Counted from the stretch's first letter, positions 1 to 8,917 are shown. The stretch is 64,000 bases of DNA from Pseudomonas gingeri (GCF_013385635.1 NZ_JACAPR010000002.1:205643-269642); one strand, 5' to 3'. The notes: generated by a model not told the origin, from the sequence alone. Numbers and translations: made by a program.

Positions 1-1
1 C

Positions 2-1330
2 GGCGTAGCCTTTTCGGTCAGGCAACTGGCCGGCAAGCTGCAGTCGCAACTCGGCGCCGCGGCGCAGATCGTCAGCAGTGCCGAAGTGATGATCGACACC
101 GAACAAGCCACTTCACTGCTCAGCCAGCAAGCACTCGGTTCCGCCAGTGAAGCCCGCCAGAGCAGCGCCGAAGGGCATGCCGTGCTGTCGGAGTCGATCT
201 CCCGCATGCACCAGCTCAGCCAGCGTGCCAACGCCAGCCGGGAGCTGATCGAGGCCCTGAGCCTGCGCAGCGAGGAAATCCAGCGGGTGACCCTGGTGAT
301 CCAGGCGATCGCCAGCCAGACCAACCTGCTGGCACTCAATGCCGCCATCGAGGCTGCGCGCGCCGGAGAGCACGGGCGCGGCTTTGCCGTGGTCGCCGAT
401 GAGGTCCGTGGCTTGGCCGGGCGTACCGCGACAGCCACCGACGAGGTTGGCGTGATGGTTGCCGATATCCAGCAACGCACCGCCCAGGTGGTGCAGCAGA
501 TCCGGCAACTGTCCACGGACCTCGACGGCGGCGTCGAGCAGGTCGAACATACCGGCCGGCATCTGGAAAATATTGCCCGCCTGGCTGCCGGTGTCGAAAG
601 CCAGGTCAGCGAAATCGCCCGTGGTGCACATAACAACCGCGAGCAACTGGGCAGCCTGTTTACCGCGGTGGAGCAGATGCGCAGCGACCTGGCGGTGAGC
701 GACCAGCAGACCCGCAGCCTGGCCGAAGCCGCCGTGCAGATGGAGGGGCAGGCGGAAACCATCAGCGAGCGCCTCGCCGAAGTCGGTCTGGACGACTATC
801 ACCAGCGAGTCTATGACCTTGCCCGTGAGGGTGCCGGGCAGATCGCCGCGCGCTTCGAGGCGGATATCGAACAAAACCGGGTCAGCCTCGACGACCTGTT
901 CGACCGCAACTACCAGGCGATTGCCAATACCTCGCCGGCGAAGTTCCAGACACGCTTCGACCGTTATACCGACCAGGTCCTGCCGGCGATCCAGGAGCCG
1001 CTGTTGAGTCGTCACGAGGGCCTGGTATTTGCTATCGCCTGCACGCCCCAGGGCTATGTTCCGACCCACAACCAGGCCTTTTCCCAGCCCCTGACCGGCG
1101 ATGTGGCGAAAGACACCCTGCAGAACCGGACCAAGCGCAAGTTTGATGATCGCACCGGCATTCGTTGTGGCAGCCACCAGCAACCGGTGCTGTTGCAGAC
1201 CTATACTCGCGATACTGGCGAACTGATGCATGACCTGTCAGTGCCGATCATGGTCAAGGGGCGGCACTGGGGCGGCCTGCGCCTGGGCTACAAGCCGGAA
1301 AACGCACCCCAGGCGGCACGCAGGCGCTGA
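2..1330 (+). CDS. Methyl-accepting chemotaxis protein, 5'-truncated by window edge
   Basis: The reading frame is open from base 2, so the N-terminus (input domain and membrane segments) lies before the window; 442 residues are visible. The first part is the cytoplasmic signalling helix bundle, with the hairpin tip [19 protein letters not shown] followed by [15 protein letters not shown], the conserved contact site for CheA and CheW. Unusually, about 190 residues follow the bundle. They include [19 protein letters not shown] and a C-terminal MHDLSVPI...[11 protein letters not shown] block. A C-terminal sensor-like extension of this kind is known in a subset of proteobacterial chemoreceptors (family knowledge); its ligand is not evident. 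The receptor would feed a CheA-CheW array. It appears monocistronic: the next gene is convergent. Confidence 0.93.
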   Translation, partial: GVAFSVRQLAGKLQSQLGAAAQIVSSAEVMIDTEQATSLLSQQALGSASEARQSSAEGHAVLSESISRMHQLSQRANASRELIEALSLRSEEIQRVTLVIQAIASQTNLLALNAAIEAARAGEHGRGFAVVADEVRGLAGRTATATDEVGVMVADIQQRTAQVVQQIRQLSTDLDGGVEQVEHTGRHLENIARLAAGVESQVSEIARGAHNNREQLGSLFTAVEQMRSDLAVSDQQTRSLAEAAVQMEGQAETISERLAEVGLDDYHQRVYDLAREGAGQIAARFEADIEQNRVSLDDLFDRNYQAIANTSPAKFQTRFDRYTDQVLPAIQEPLLSRHEGLVFAIACTPQGYVPTHNQAFSQPLTGDVAKDTLQNRTKRKFDDRTGIRCGSHQQPVLLQTYTRDTGELMHDLSVPIMVKGRHWGGLRLGYKPENAPQAARRR

Positions 1331-1395
1331 GGGCCGCGCCCAGGCCTGATCCGAGCACCGGCTTTACGTGCTCGAGTCGCTGTCCTGAGTGGGCT

Positions 1396-1809
1396 TCAGA
1401 CGGTAATGTTGACCATCCCCGAAAGGATTTTTTCCGCCATGAACAGGGCGGTGCTGGTGCTGCTCAAGGCGCTGTTGAGGGCCATGACCTCGGCACGGGC
1501 CGGGATAGCGGCCGCATTGCGTGCCGCTTCGGTACGATAACGACCATTCTTGATCGCGGCCAGGCGGGCATTGGCCATGCGCAATTTCTGCTGCAATTGC
1601 TCCAGCTGTTTCTTGAGCTGCTTGATGCGATTCTTCGCCGCCAGTTCGTTGCCGGCCATGCTCTGGCCAACCAACGATGGGCTGGAGTCGGTGTCCGGAT
1701 CCTCACCCAGCAGAGAGCGAATGGAAAGGGGCGTATCCGAAGCATCGGTCTCATCACTTCGGTTGGTCAGCGAGGGCATTGGCACCGAGAGTGAATTCAG
1801 GTTGATCAT
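1396..1809 (-). CDS. Hypothetical coiled-coil protein
   Basis: This 137-residue protein has a polar, Ser/Asp-rich first 50 residues. A strongly heptad-like helical stretch (about residues 55-90, rich in K, Q, L and E, including KKQLEQLQQKLRMANARL) follows, then an Ala-rich helical tail. No signal peptide or membrane segment is visible. I do not recognise a named family. Codon use and GC match the neighbours, which argues for a real gene. The start is ATG with an AAGG sequence about nine bases upstream. A possible role is as a small oligomeric or scaffolding protein, but that is a guess from the coiled coil only. It is convergent with the chemoreceptor gene, and a GAGCAC/GTGCTC hairpin near 1354-1374 lies between the two. 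Confidence 0.75.
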   Translation of the reverse strand: MINLNSLSVPMPSLTNRSDETDASDTPLSIRSLLGEDPDTDSSPSLVGQSMAGNELAAKNRIKQLKKQLEQLQQKLRMANARLAAIKNGRYRTEAARNAAAIPARAEVMALNSALSSTSTALFMAEKILSGMVNITV

Positions 1810-1890
1810 GGTCGATGGCCTTGAATGAATTCTTGCCAGTGTATCGGCGCCGTTACCTTATCCTTGAGTCGTCGCCCACCCGCGCAGCCC

Positions 1891-2121
1891 TCAGTTGTTC
1901 AATGCACCGCCATCGACGGCGGCTTTCAAGGCCTTGGCCGCTTCCCTGGCGGCGCTGGCGGCCAGTTCGGAAGTCTTGAACCAGCGATCCTTCTCGACCT
2001 GATGGTGGGTGAGGGTGGTCAGTGGTGGCTTGGCCCGCATGACAATCACTGCCTGGAACTCGCCTTCGATCTCTCTGGCTTCGCCCCGGATGAAAAACTC
2101 GCCGATATCAAATTCCGTCAC
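1891..2121 (-). CDS. Small hypothetical protein (76 aa)
   Basis: The reading frame starts at GTG with a GAAGG ribosome-binding sequence about eight bases upstream. The product begins TEFDIGEFFIRGEAREIEGEFQAVIVMRAKP and ends in an Ala/Lys-rich amphipathic helix (ASAAREAAKALKAAVDGG). It looks like a small soluble protein with a beta-rich N-terminal half, and the composition is that of a genuine Pseudomonas gene. No family name or catalytic motif is recognised. It lies in the same direction as the coiled-coil gene 81 bases downstream, so the two could share a transcript. Confidence 0.65.
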   Translation of the reverse strand: MTEFDIGEFFIRGEAREIEGEFQAVIVMRAKPPLTTLTHHQVEKDRWFKTSELAASAAREAAKALKAAVDGGALNN

Positions 2122-2405
2122 GTATGGCCTTCCCTTGGAGGTGGTTCTGCTGCTAAAAACGTACGTTGTCTACGCGCGAACGGAAGTCGTTCCTGTTGTG
2201 CGCGCAGTATGGCAGTTGTTGCCACGGGGCGGGCTTTCATCGACAGGCCAAACCGTGAAGGGCTGGCAAGGCTGGAGATTTCTCCCGGAGCTTGTGTGGA
2301 TAAGGGGCAAACCAGACACCGATCAGTACTTTTTGTCTTGTCTGATACCCAATGGTGGTGGTTTGATTAGCCGCGGCGGGCCGACGTGTTCTAGAATCGG
2401 CCAGT

Positions 2406-2438
2406 GCCCCGACATCTGTTTCATTCGGGGCGTTTTTT
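2406..2438 (+). terminator. Rho-independent terminator-like hairpin in a gene-free stretch
   Basis: A GCCCCGA stem (2406-2412) pairs with TCGGGGC (2425-2431) across a 12-base loop and is followed by six T residues. No gene on the plus strand ends just before it. A TAGAAT hexamer at 2392-2397 resembles a -10 element. The hairpin may end a short untranslated RNA or attenuate the leader of the gene at 2729. The rest of the 2122-2689 gap shows no convincing coding frame. Confidence 0.55.
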
Positions 2439-2728
2439 CAACTTGCGCATCGGAAACTACGCTTTTTCAGGAAGGGGTTCCCCGTAACTTCCCTGTCTCA
2501 CTTCCTTGAGTCAGTGATACACGGTGTTTTCCTTCACGCTCTGGTGATTGTTCGCAGAAGTCACGGGGTTTTGGATCCTTTAGTCTTCCTGTGTTCCCCC
2601 GAGGGGCCTGCGCGAGGCCGATTTGCAGTCATCAGGGTTTCCAGTGAGTCACTGTCGGCAGTCGCCGAATGTCTTGAGCTGCCCGGTCCATGGCGGGCGG
2701 CTTCATTTTTGGGTTTGAGGGTTTTTCG

Positions 2729-3196
2729 TTGGCAGTCAGCAATCTCGATATGCATGCGTTGTTTGTACTGGGCGATCTGCGGGCCAAACTGGTCAAGCAG
2801 TTCCAATCACGTTTTATCTACATCACCGAACAAACCGCCGAAGGCATCTATATTGCCGAAATCGACACCGAAAGCGCATTGGTGGTCGATGACAAGCAGC
2901 GTCTTGAACTGAAAGTCGGCGATCACTTCCGGGCGGCAGTATTGCCCAGCCGCGAAGGTGGCAAGTTCGATATAAAGTTTCGTGAAATCAAGCTGACGGT
3001 CTATGGCCTGGGTGACTATGCCTATGTCACCACGGAACTGGGGCATGCCATCCTGTTCAAGGAAGGGCACGCAGTGGTGATGGTCTTCGCCGCCCACGAG
3101 CAGTTGCAGGAAGGCCTGACCAAGACTCTAAAGGACGTGACCAAGAAGGCCGCGAAGTGGCGCAAGGGCGAGTTGACCTTCAAGGCCAGCGAGTAA
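2729..3196 (+). CDS. Conserved hypothetical protein (155 aa)
   Basis: I choose the TTG start at 2729 because a GAGG ribosome-binding sequence sits eight bases upstream. An in-frame ATG at 2690 lacks one, and an ATG at 2750 is a shorter alternative. The protein starts LAVSNLDMHALFVLGDLRAKLV and continues with alternating beta and helix segments (FIYITEQTAEGIYIAEID, VGDHFRAAVLPSREGGKFD). It ends in a basic tail (KKAAKWRKGELTFKASE). There is no signal peptide, membrane segment or recognisable motif. It is probably a small cytoplasmic protein of unknown function. It stands alone, downstream of a 600-base gap with a terminator-like hairpin. Confidence 0.75.
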   Translation: MAVSNLDMHALFVLGDLRAKLVKQFQSRFIYITEQTAEGIYIAEIDTESALVVDDKQRLELKVGDHFRAAVLPSREGGKFDIKFREIKLTVYGLGDYAYVTTELGHAILFKEGHAVVMVFAAHEQLQEGLTKTLKDVTKKAAKWRKGELTFKASE

Positions 3197-3362
3197 GTCA
3201 AGAGTGTCAGTAGGGGCTGACAGGAGTTGCAGAAACTTCAGATGCGGGACATGGAATAAATCGGCACTCGCCTGGCCTGGAACCTCTACTAAAGTCTGTT
3301 GACTGATTATTCAGAGACTTTCGGCTCTCCGTCGAAAGGTATCCAGCGACAGAGGTAGACCC

Positions 3363-4376
3363 ATGAAAGGATTTCGCGCGCGGCTGGCCGGCGCCCTGGC
3401 CGTATTCTGCGTCACTATCGCGCCGCTGTCGGCCCAGGCAGCGCCCCCGCCGATCCATTTCGCCGACTTGAACTGGGAAAGCGGCAGCCTGATTACCGAG
3501 TTGCTGCGTTACATCGTCGAGAAAGGCTACGGCTTGCCGACGGATACGCTGCCGGGCACCACCGTGACGTTGGAAACCGCCCTGGCAAAAAACGATATCC
3601 AGGTGATCGGCGAGGAGTGGGCCGGTCGCAGCCCGGTCTGGGTCAAGGCCGAGGCGGCGGGAGAGGTCGTGGCGGTGGGCGACACCGTCAAGGGCGCCAC
3701 CGAAGGCTGGTGGGTGCCGGAGTATGTGATCAAGGGCGACCCCGCGCGAGGCATCAAGCCACTGGCGCCGGACCTGCGCAGCGTCGAAGACCTCAAGCGC
3801 TACAAGGACGTGTTCCAGGACCCCGAGTCGCCTGACAAGGGGCGGTTTCTCAACAGTCCGATCGGTTGGACCTCCGAGATCGTCAACAAGCAGAAGCTCA
3901 AGGCCTATGGCCTGAGCGACAGCTACGTGAACTTTCGCAGCGGTTCCGGTGCGGCACTGGATGCCGAGATCACCTCGTCGATTCGCCGTGGCAAGCCGAT
4001 TCTGTTCTATTACTGGTCACCGACACCGCTGCTGGGCAAGTTCAAGCTGGTGCAGTTGCAGGAGCCGGCGTTTGACGCCGAGGCCTGGAAGACCCTGACC
4101 GATGCCGATAATCCCAATCCCCAGCCGACCCGCTCCCTGGCGTCGAAGCTGAGTATCGGTGTGTCGGCGCCGTTCAAGGCACAGCACCCGCAAGTGGTGG
4201 CCTTCTTTGCCAAGGTCGACCTGCCCATCGATCTCCTGAACCAGGCGCTGGCGAAGATGGCTGACGAGCGTCAACCGCCGGCCCAGGTGGCCCGGGCATT
4301 TCTCAAGGAGCATCCGCAGGTCTGGCAGGCATGGGTGCCCAGGGACGTAGCCGACAAGGTCAGTGCCAGCCTGTAG
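3363..4376 (+). CDS. Glycine betaine/choline-type ABC transporter substrate-binding protein (orphan)
   Basis: This is a 337-residue periplasmic binding protein of the OpuAC/ProX type. A Sec signal peptide covers residues 1-26, with cleavage after SAQA. The mature part begins with the family pattern IHFADLNWESGSL. It contains the aromatic EGWWVPEYVI and ILFYYWSPTPLLG segments typical of proteins that cage quaternary ammonium groups with Trp/Tyr rings. Such proteins deliver betaine, choline or carnitine to a membrane ABC complex. No permease or ATPase gene is adjacent, which matches the stand-alone binding proteins that share one transporter in Pseudomonas (family knowledge). The exact ligand cannot be read from sequence. 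The stop codon lies in the loop of a strong hairpin. Confidence 0.9.
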   Translation: MKGFRARLAGALAVFCVTIAPLSAQAAPPPIHFADLNWESGSLITELLRYIVEKGYGLPTDTLPGTTVTLETALAKNDIQVIGEEWAGRSPVWVKAEAAGEVVAVGDTVKGATEGWWVPEYVIKGDPARGIKPLAPDLRSVEDLKRYKDVFQDPESPDKGRFLNSPIGWTSEIVNKQKLKAYGLSDSYVNFRSGSGAALDAEITSSIRRGKPILFYYWSPTPLLGKFKLVQLQEPAFDAEAWKTLTDADNPNPQPTRSLASKLSIGVSAPFKAQHPQVVAFFAKVDLPIDLLNQALAKMADERQPPAQVARAFLKEHPQVWQAWVPRDVADKVSASL

Positions 4377-4389
4377 GGCAGGCTGGCAC
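4363..4389 (+). terminator. Hairpin overlapping the stop codon of the binding-protein gene
   Basis: A perfect 11-bp stem (GTGCCAGCCTG at 4363-4373, CAGGCTGGCAC at 4379-4389) encloses the loop TAGGG, which holds the TAG stop codon. No T-tract follows, so it may act as an mRNA-stabilising 3' structure or a weak terminator rather than a classical one. Confidence 0.55.
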
Positions 4390-4397
4390 CGCGTGAC

Positions 4398-4490
4398 TCA
4401 GAAGCGCGTCTGCACCGCCAGTTCGAAGGTCCGTGGCGTCCCCAGGTAATACGCCGGGGACACGTGGGCGAACTCGGCATAGATGGCCGT
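4398..4490 (-). pseudogene. C-terminal remnant of a TonB-dependent receptor
   Basis: Read on the minus strand, this short stretch encodes AIYAEFAHVSPAYYLGTPRTF, then ELAVQTRF and a stop. That is the typical last beta-strand of a TonB-dependent siderophore receptor (GTPRTFE...TRF with a terminal aromatic). Upstream the similarity is lost. A phrase reading VLFNVFACSIG, resembling the usual NLFN-type strand, appears in a different frame, so the remnant is both truncated and frameshifted. The rest of the receptor gene is absent. This is the scar of a deleted iron-uptake gene. Confidence 0.6.
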
Positions 4491-4557
4491 GACCGATGCT
4501 GCAGGCGAACACATTGAACAGGACGCAGCAATAAAGCACTCAGGCAATGAGCGCGTC

Positions 4558-5673
4558 CTATAACTCGTCGATATTCACCCAGCGCCTTTCGCGGGCGGCG
4601 AGACGAATTGCCGCAGCCAGCCTTTCGACCTGCCAGGCCTCTTCGAAGTCGGGGCCTTCCTGGCCTTGCCCGGCCAGCGCCTGGATCAGGGCATGGATTT
4701 CCAGGGTCTTCAGCTCGTTGTAGCCCAACTGGTGCCCGGCCGCCGGACTGAACGCGGCATACCCCGGCAGGTTCGGGCCGGCCAGCAAGCGCTGGAAACC
4801 GCCCTGGCCGGCACGGCACAGGCGCAATTCGTTCAGGCGTTCCTGATCGAATGCCAGAGTGCCACGGGTGCCGCTGATCTCCACACTCAGGTGATTCTTG
4901 TAGCCGTGCTTGAGCCAACTGCTGCTGAAGGTGCCACGGGCGCCGTTGGCGAAGCGCAGTAAGGCATGGGCCTGGTCATCGACGGCGATCTGGCGCTGTT
5001 CGTCGCTGTCGGCACTGGCCGGGCGCCGGGTATGGACGGTCTGGCTGTCGGCACAGACAGTGGTGATATCCCCCAGCAGATAACGTGACAGTGCCAGCAG
5101 ATGGCTGCCGAGATCGGCCAGGGCACCGCCGGCGTGCTGCGGATCGCAGCGCCAGGACCAGGGCGAGGCCGGATCGGCCATGAAGTCTTCGCTGAATTCA
5201 CCCTGGAGGCTGATGATCTCACCCAGCTCGCCGTTGCGAATCATCTCCCGCGCGAGGACGATCATCGGGTTGTGCTGGTAGTTGTAGCCCACCCGCGTGA
5301 CCACGCCGGCATCGCGGGCGGCCTGATGCATCTGGCTGGCTTGCTCGAGGCTGACCGCCAGAGGTTTTTCGCAATATACCGGCTTGCCCGCGGCCAGCGC
5401 GGCCATGGCCATGGGGAAGTGCAGGTGGTTGGGCGTGGTGATCGCGACCAGTTGCACGTCGGGGTCGTCGATCAGGCGCTGCCAATCGCCGTGACCTTGC
5501 TCGAAACCCCAGGCCCTGGCGCAGGACGCGGCGCGCTGGGCATCGGCGTCGGCGAGGCTGCTCAGGCGCAAGCGCAGCGGCAGTTCGAAGGCCGCGCTGA
5601 CATTGCGAAAAGCCAGCGCGTGGGCGCGCCCCATGAATCCGGTGCCGATCAGTCCTATGCCAAGTTCGCGCAT
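4558..5673 (-). CDS. Gfo/Idh/MocA family NAD(P)-dependent oxidoreductase
   Basis: This is a 371-residue predicted sugar or polyol dehydrogenase. The N-terminal Rossmann fold shows GLIGTGFMG (residues 7-15). The family's catalytic/nucleotide-contact motif CEKPLAV has Lys at about 103. The C-terminal alpha/beta domain contains DLGSHLLALSRYLLGD, with the usual substrate-pocket Asp and His. Such enzymes oxidise or epimerise sugars, inositols or sugar acids; the substrate cannot be named from sequence. I use ATG at 5673, which has AAGGG eight bases upstream, rather than a TTG two codons earlier. The gene stands alone between the TonB-receptor remnant and the SDR operon. Confidence 0.88.
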   Translation of the reverse strand: MRELGIGLIGTGFMGRAHALAFRNVSAAFELPLRLRLSSLADADAQRAASCARAWGFEQGHGDWQRLIDDPDVQLVAITTPNHLHFPMAMAALAAGKPVYCEKPLAVSLEQASQMHQAARDAGVVTRVGYNYQHNPMIVLAREMIRNGELGEIISLQGEFSEDFMADPASPWSWRCDPQHAGGALADLGSHLLALSRYLLGDITTVCADSQTVHTRRPASADSDEQRQIAVDDQAHALLRFANGARGTFSSSWLKHGYKNHLSVEISGTRGTLAFDQERLNELRLCRAGQGGFQRLLAGPNLPGYAAFSPAAGHQLGYNELKTLEIHALIQALAGQGQEGPDFEEAWQVERLAAAIRLAARERRWVNIDEL

Positions 5674-5784
5674 CGCCAAGCCCTTTTATGGTTGTTATCT
5701 GGAGGGCTATTTATGGAATACAAAATCGCTCGATTCAAACAGTAAAGCCTCATTTTAACCTCATAGAAACCTCACGACGCCCAT

Positions 5785-5808
5785 AAAAAAGGCAGCCCGC
5801 AGGCTGCC
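5785..5808 (-). terminator. Rho-independent terminator of the SDR operon
   Basis: On the minus strand GGCAGCC, a four-base loop and GGCTGCC are followed by a run of T residues (A-run at 5785-5790 on the plus strand). It lies about 20 bases past the stop of the SDR gene. Confidence 0.85.
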
Positions 5809-5828
5809 TCGATTCCAGCGTGACGATC

Positions 5829-6596
5829 TCAGGACAGGAAACCACCGTCGACGTTCAGCGAAACGCCGGTGGTGTAGCTCGATGCATCGCTGGCCAGGTA
5901 CAGCACGGCACCGGCCATCTCGCTCGGATCAGCCACACGCTTGAGCGGGATCTGTTGCAGTGCGGTCTTGAGGATCGCGTCGTTCTTGACCAGGGCCGAG
6001 GCGAACTTGGTGTCGGTCAGGCCCGGCAACAGGGCGTTGCAACGGATGCCGAACTGCGCGCATTCCTTGGCGAAGACCTTGGTCATGTTGATCACCGCGG
6101 CCTTGGTCACCGAATAGATGCCCTGGAACACACCGGGGGAAATGCCGTTGATCGACGCCACGTTGATGATGCTGCCGCCGCCGTTGTCACGCATCAGCTT
6201 GCCGGCTTCCACCGACATGAAGAAATAACCGCGGATATTCACGTCGACGGTCTTCTGGAAAGCGCTGAGGTCGGTGTCCAGCACATTGCAGAACTGCGGG
6301 TTGGTGGCGGCATTGTTGACCAGGATATCCAGGCGTCCGAACTGTTCGCGGATGGCGGCGAAGACCTGGGTGATCTGTTCCATTTCGCCGATATGGCAGG
6401 CGATGGCGGTGGCTTTGCCGCCGTCGGCGATAATCGCGTCGGCGACGTGCTGGCAGCCGTCAAGCTTGCGGCTCGAGACAATCACATGGGCACCTTGCTG
6501 GGCCAGCAACCGGGCGATGGCTTCACCGATGCCGCGGCTGGCGCCGGAGACAAAGGCAATCTTGCCGTCGAGGTCGAACAACTGAGTCTTGGACAT
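5829..6596 (-). CDS. Short-chain dehydrogenase/reductase (SDR) family oxidoreductase
   Basis: This is a 255-residue classical SDR. The cofactor motif GASRGIG occupies residues 18-24 and the structural NNAA motif is near 94-97. The catalytic residues are Ser148, Tyr161 and Lys165 (YSVTK). The C-terminal block YLASDASSYTTGVSLNVDGG is typical of the family. It reduces or oxidises a carbonyl/hydroxyl group with NAD(P)H; the substrate is unknown. The start has AAGGGA eight bases upstream. It follows the phosphotransferase gene by 25 bases in the same direction, so the two form an operon. In other bacteria similar SDR-phosphotransferase pairs accompany acyl-CoA dehydrogenases of unusual fatty or aromatic acid breakdown (family knowledge); no such dehydrogenase is present here. 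Confidence 0.92.
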   Translation of the reverse strand: MSKTQLFDLDGKIAFVSGASRGIGEAIARLLAQQGAHVIVSSRKLDGCQHVADAIIADGGKATAIACHIGEMEQITQVFAAIREQFGRLDILVNNAATNPQFCNVLDTDLSAFQKTVDVNIRGYFFMSVEAGKLMRDNGGGSIINVASINGISPGVFQGIYSVTKAAVINMTKVFAKECAQFGIRCNALLPGLTDTKFASALVKNDAILKTALQQIPLKRVADPSEMAGAVLYLASDASSYTTGVSLNVDGGFLS

Positions 6597-6621
6597 GGTT
6601 TTTCCCTTGTTGTAGTCGCGG

Positions 6622-7689
6622 TCAGAGGCTGGATTTATGAATGACTTGCAGGCTCATCTGCTCCAGCAGCTTGTTCATGTGAATGAACTGCGCAAAGCGT
6701 TTGTCCTGGGTCTGGCCGTGGAAGAAACGGTAGTAGATCTGCTGCACGATGCCGGCCAGGCGGAACAGGCCGTAGGTGTAGTAGAAGTCGAAGTTGTCGA
6801 TCGACAGGCCCGAGCGCTCGGCGTAGTAGTCGACGAACTGGCGGCGGTTGAGCATGCCCGGCGCATGGCTGGGCTGGCGGCGCATCAGTTGCACCGGCGC
6901 GGGGTCGCCGGCCTCGATCCAGTAGGCGAGGGTATTGCCCAGGTCCATCAGCGGGTTGCCGAGGGTGGTCAGTTCCCAGTCGAGCACGCCGATGATCTGC
7001 ATCGGGTTCTGCGGGTCGAGGATGACGTTGTCGAAACGATAGTCGTTATGGACGATGCTCGAGGTCGGATGGTCGGCGGGCATCTTGTCGTTCAGCCAGG
7101 CCTTGACCGTTTCCCAGCTCGGCGCGTCCGGGGTCAGGGCTTTTTCATAACGCTCGCTCCAGCCGCGGATCTGTCGTGCGACATAACCTTCGGGTTTGCC
7201 CAGGTCGGCCAGGCCGCAGGCGTTGTAGTCGACGCGGTGTAGCTCGACCAGGCGATCGATAAAACTCTTGCACAGGGTCTCGGTCTGGGCGGCATCAAGG
7301 CCCAGCTCCGGCGGCAGGTCGGAGCGCAGGATGATGCCCTTGACCCGTTCCATCACATAGAACTCGGCGCCGATCACGCTTTCGTCGGTGCAATGGGCAT
7401 AGGCTTTCGGACAGTATGGGAAGCCGTCCTTGAGCTGGTTGAGGATGCGGAATTCACGCCCCATGTCGTGGGCCGACTTGGCCTTGTGGCCGAACGGCGG
7501 TCGTCGCAGGACGAACTCCTGCTCGGGGTACTGGATCAGGTAGGTCAGGTTCGAGGCACCGCCGGGGAACTGGCTGATGCTCGGCAGGCCGCTGAGGCCC
7601 GGAATATGCGCCTTGAGGTACGGATCGATCAGGCCGGCATCGAGTTCTTCGCCGGCCCGGATACGGGTGGACTGGTCAGTAAGCGCCAT
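6622..7689 (-). CDS. Phosphotransferase family protein (APH fold, ACAD10-like)
   Basis: This 355-residue protein has an aminoglycoside-phosphotransferase/choline-kinase fold. Evidence is the nucleotide-loop region FPGGASNLTYLI, the FVLRRPP segment carrying the conserved basic residues, the catalytic loop HNDYRFDNVI and the metal-binding DWELTTLGNP. Relatives are often found with acyl-CoA dehydrogenases and are thought to phosphorylate a hydroxy-acyl intermediate. By inference it may act on a hydroxylated metabolite handled by the adjacent SDR. The start ATG has GAAGGG upstream. It is the first gene of a two-gene operon ending at the terminator near 5800. Drug-resistance activity is unlikely from the motif pattern. 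Confidence 0.9.
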   Translation of the reverse strand: MALTDQSTRIRAGEELDAGLIDPYLKAHIPGLSGLPSISQFPGGASNLTYLIQYPEQEFVLRRPPFGHKAKSAHDMGREFRILNQLKDGFPYCPKAYAHCTDESVIGAEFYVMERVKGIILRSDLPPELGLDAAQTETLCKSFIDRLVELHRVDYNACGLADLGKPEGYVARQIRGWSERYEKALTPDAPSWETVKAWLNDKMPADHPTSSIVHNDYRFDNVILDPQNPMQIIGVLDWELTTLGNPLMDLGNTLAYWIEAGDPAPVQLMRRQPSHAPGMLNRRQFVDYYAERSGLSIDNFDFYYTYGLFRLAGIVQQIYYRFFHGQTQDKRFAQFIHMNKLLEQMSLQVIHKSSL

Positions 7690-7837
7690 GCTTATCCCTT
7701 CTGCTTATTCTGGAGGCCAGAGATTATTGACTAATCTAATGCTCACCCGGCAGGGTCACAAGCAAGACCCGGCCTTATAGGTCTGCGTGTTGCAGGATAA
7801 TCAGCGTTCCTGATGCGCGAATGCAAATGTGCGGGCG

Positions 7838-7936
7838 CCGGGCTTGCCGGCGAAAGGGGCCTCAAGATCGCTAAAGGCTTCGCGGGCAAGCCCGGCTCCT
7901 ACAGGTTTCGCATTGTTGCCCGGCTCCTACAGGTTT
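7838..7936 (+). repeat. REP/REPIN-like inverted repeat with an 18-bp tandem copy
   Basis: GCCGGGCTTGCCGGCGAAAGG is followed about 30 bases later by CTTCGCGGGCAAGCCCGGCTCC, forming the inverted pair typical of P. fluorescens REP palindromes. The segment CCCGGCTCCTACAGGTTT then occurs twice (7891-7908 and 7919-7936), suggesting a partial tandem duplication. It lies just beyond the 3' end of the pip gene. Confidence 0.8.
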
Positions 7937-7957
7937 TGCAGTGCCGTCAGAGGGGGG

Positions 7958-8857
7958 TCAGAGGCTTTCGTCGAGAAATTGCAGAACCGTGCCCATGCAC
8001 GCCTGGCGCTCTTCGACGTGGGGCATGTGGCTGGAATCTTCGAACAGTGCCCAGCGTGCGCCGGCGATCTTCTCGACGTAGGGGCGGACCACCGCTTCGG
8101 TCGCTTCATCGTGGCGTCCGGAGATCACCAGGGTCGGTACCTTGACCCGATGCAGGCGGTCGATGACGGTCCAGTCCTTCAGCGAACCGATGACGTGGAA
8201 CTCGGTCGGACCGCTCATGGTGTGATAGACGGTCGGATCGGCATCGACCTGGGCAAAGGTACGTGCCACTTCATCCGGCCAGGGGGTGATACGGCAGACA
8301 TGGCGGTCGTAGAACACCCGTGACGCCTCGACGTATTCCGGGTCGTTGTAGGTGCCGGCCTGTTCGTGCTTGAGCAGGGCCTGCTGGACACTCGCCGGCA
8401 GTTGCTCGCGCAGGCGATTGGCTTCGCTGACCCAGGTGCGCATGCACGAGGGCGAATTGGCGAGGATCATGGCCTTGAGTCCTGCCGGTTGAAGCACCGC
8501 GTGTTCGCTGGCGAGCATGCCGCCCCAGGATTGGCCCAGCAGTACGTAGTGCTGGCGGATGCCCAGGTGGTCGAGCAGGTTGTCCAGTTCGTCGAGGAAC
8601 AGCTGGACGGTCCAGAAGGACGGAGCCTGATGGGGCAGGTGGGTCGACTTGCCGTTGCCCAACTGGTCGTAATGCACCACCGCGTGGCCGCTGGCGGCGA
8701 TGTCCTTGAAGGCGTCGACATAGTCATGGGTACAGCCCGGGCCGCCGTGGAGGATCACCAGGGGCGTACGGCCGTTGGCCAGGTCGCCGGTGACGCGGTA
8801 CCAGGTCTGGTACGGGCCGAAGTCCGCAAAACCTTCGCGTATTTCGTTGAATTCCAT
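7958..8857 (-). CDS. pipA: Proline iminopeptidase-family alpha/beta hydrolase of the PipR locus
   Basis: This is a 299-residue S33-type hydrolase. The oxyanion motif HGGPG is at 37-41. The nucleophile is Ser110 in GQSWGG, the acid is Asp250 in GRHDE and the base is His277 in SSHMP. The family removes N-terminal proline from peptides or hydrolyses related amides. I start at ATG 8857 (GGAG upstream) rather than further up, because the longer version would overlap the promoter. A lux-box-like palindrome lies 61-80 bases upstream, directly beyond the stop of the LuxR-type gene. This arrangement, a LuxR solo beside an iminopeptidase gene, is the hallmark of plant-associated OryR/XccR/PipR loci, and the symbol follows that precedent. 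True substrate specificity is not proven by sequence. Confidence 0.88.
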   Translation of the reverse strand: MEFNEIREGFADFGPYQTWYRVTGDLANGRTPLVILHGGPGCTHDYVDAFKDIAASGHAVVHYDQLGNGKSTHLPHQAPSFWTVQLFLDELDNLLDHLGIRQHYVLLGQSWGGMLASEHAVLQPAGLKAMILANSPSCMRTWVSEANRLREQLPASVQQALLKHEQAGTYNDPEYVEASRVFYDRHVCRITPWPDEVARTFAQVDADPTVYHTMSGPTEFHVIGSLKDWTVIDRLHRVKVPTLVISGRHDEATEAVVRPYVEKIAGARWALFEDSSHMPHVEERQACMGTVLQFLDESL

Positions 8858-8917
8858 TTCTTCAGACTCCCTGAATGCACGATTCAGGGCACGATAGCGA
8901 AACTTGTTCACTGGCAT

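Noticed and set aside
113..1231. Long open frame antisense to the chemoreceptor gene
   Set aside because: It is a high-GC shadow frame: no ribosome-binding site, no family motif, and it lies wholly opposite a clear coding region.
6622..7689. Aminoglycoside resistance gene
   Set aside because: The kinase fold is shared, but motifs and SDR context fit the ACAD10-like metabolic phosphotransferases, not resistance enzymes.
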